Of a stretch of DNA of 5,309 bases, positions 5,302-5,309 are shown one piece after another. The stretch is from Shewanella sp. GTDB lineage: Bacteria > Pseudomonadota > Gammaproteobacteria > Enterobacterales > Shewanellaceae. The DNA lies in assembly GCA_004195335.1 (NCBI GenBank), contig SDWK01000120.1, positions 1 through 5,309 on the forward strand, given 5' to 3'. The position numbers were made by a program, and so were the translations under genes. The notes under the pieces were generated by a model. It saw only the letters and a program-made list of their open reading frames with translations. It was not told where the DNA came from and did no database searches. Position 1 is the first letter of the stretch. Every line of letters begins with the position of its first letter.

Positions 5302-5309
5302 CTGTCTCT
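5302..5309. other. Partial Nextera mosaic-end adapter at the contig end
   Basis: CTGTCTCT equals the first 8 bases of the reverse complement of the mosaic end present at 1-19. Eight bases alone could be chance, but the terminal position and the full adapter at the other end make adapter origin likely. Confidence 0.85.

Overview
This is a chromosomal contig, most likely from a marine gammaproteobacterium close to Shewanella or related Alteromonadales. The evidence is a ComM/YifB that looks typically gammaproteobacterial, YihG-type acyltransferases, a Fur box of the enteric/Shewanella type, and a moderate G+C content judged by eye. This is inference from protein style and gene content, not a database match.

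Both ends carry synthetic sequence. Bases 1-19 are the full Tn5/Nextera mosaic end, and bases 5302-5309 are the first 8 bases of its reverse complement. Biological sequence therefore runs from about 20 to 5301, and nothing beyond the contig can be read.

Layout: (1) 21-485 (+) is a complete small DUF523 protein of the TudS thiouracil-desulfidase family, followed by a hairpin overlapping its stop codon. (2) 2344-511 (-) is a two-gene operon of tandem YihG/PlsC-type lysophosphatidate acyltransferase paralogs 4 bases apart, the first starting at GTG. (3) 2345-2594 is a 250-base divergent intergenic region. It holds a strong Fur box set between the -35 and an extended -10 of the rightward promoter, plus a 14-base perfect palindrome on the acyltransferase side. 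(4) 2595-3641 (+) is an orphan periplasmic type I (ribose-binding-like) solute-binding protein with a cleavable, cysteine-periodic signal peptide. (5) 5205-3682 (-) is a complete comM/yifB AAA+ gene. Its Shine-Dalgarno sequence sits in the loop of a perfect inverted repeat that touches the start codon.

The genes do not form one pathway: they cover a tRNA/nucleobase sulfur-type enzyme, phospholipid acyl remodelling, a probable iron-responsive periplasmic sensor or binding protein, and the branch-migration helicase of natural transformation. The most interesting signal is the Fur-controlled sugar-type binding protein with no permease, ATPase or sensor kinase beside it. I do not see a new multi-gene system such as a defence island, mobile element or CRISPR array.
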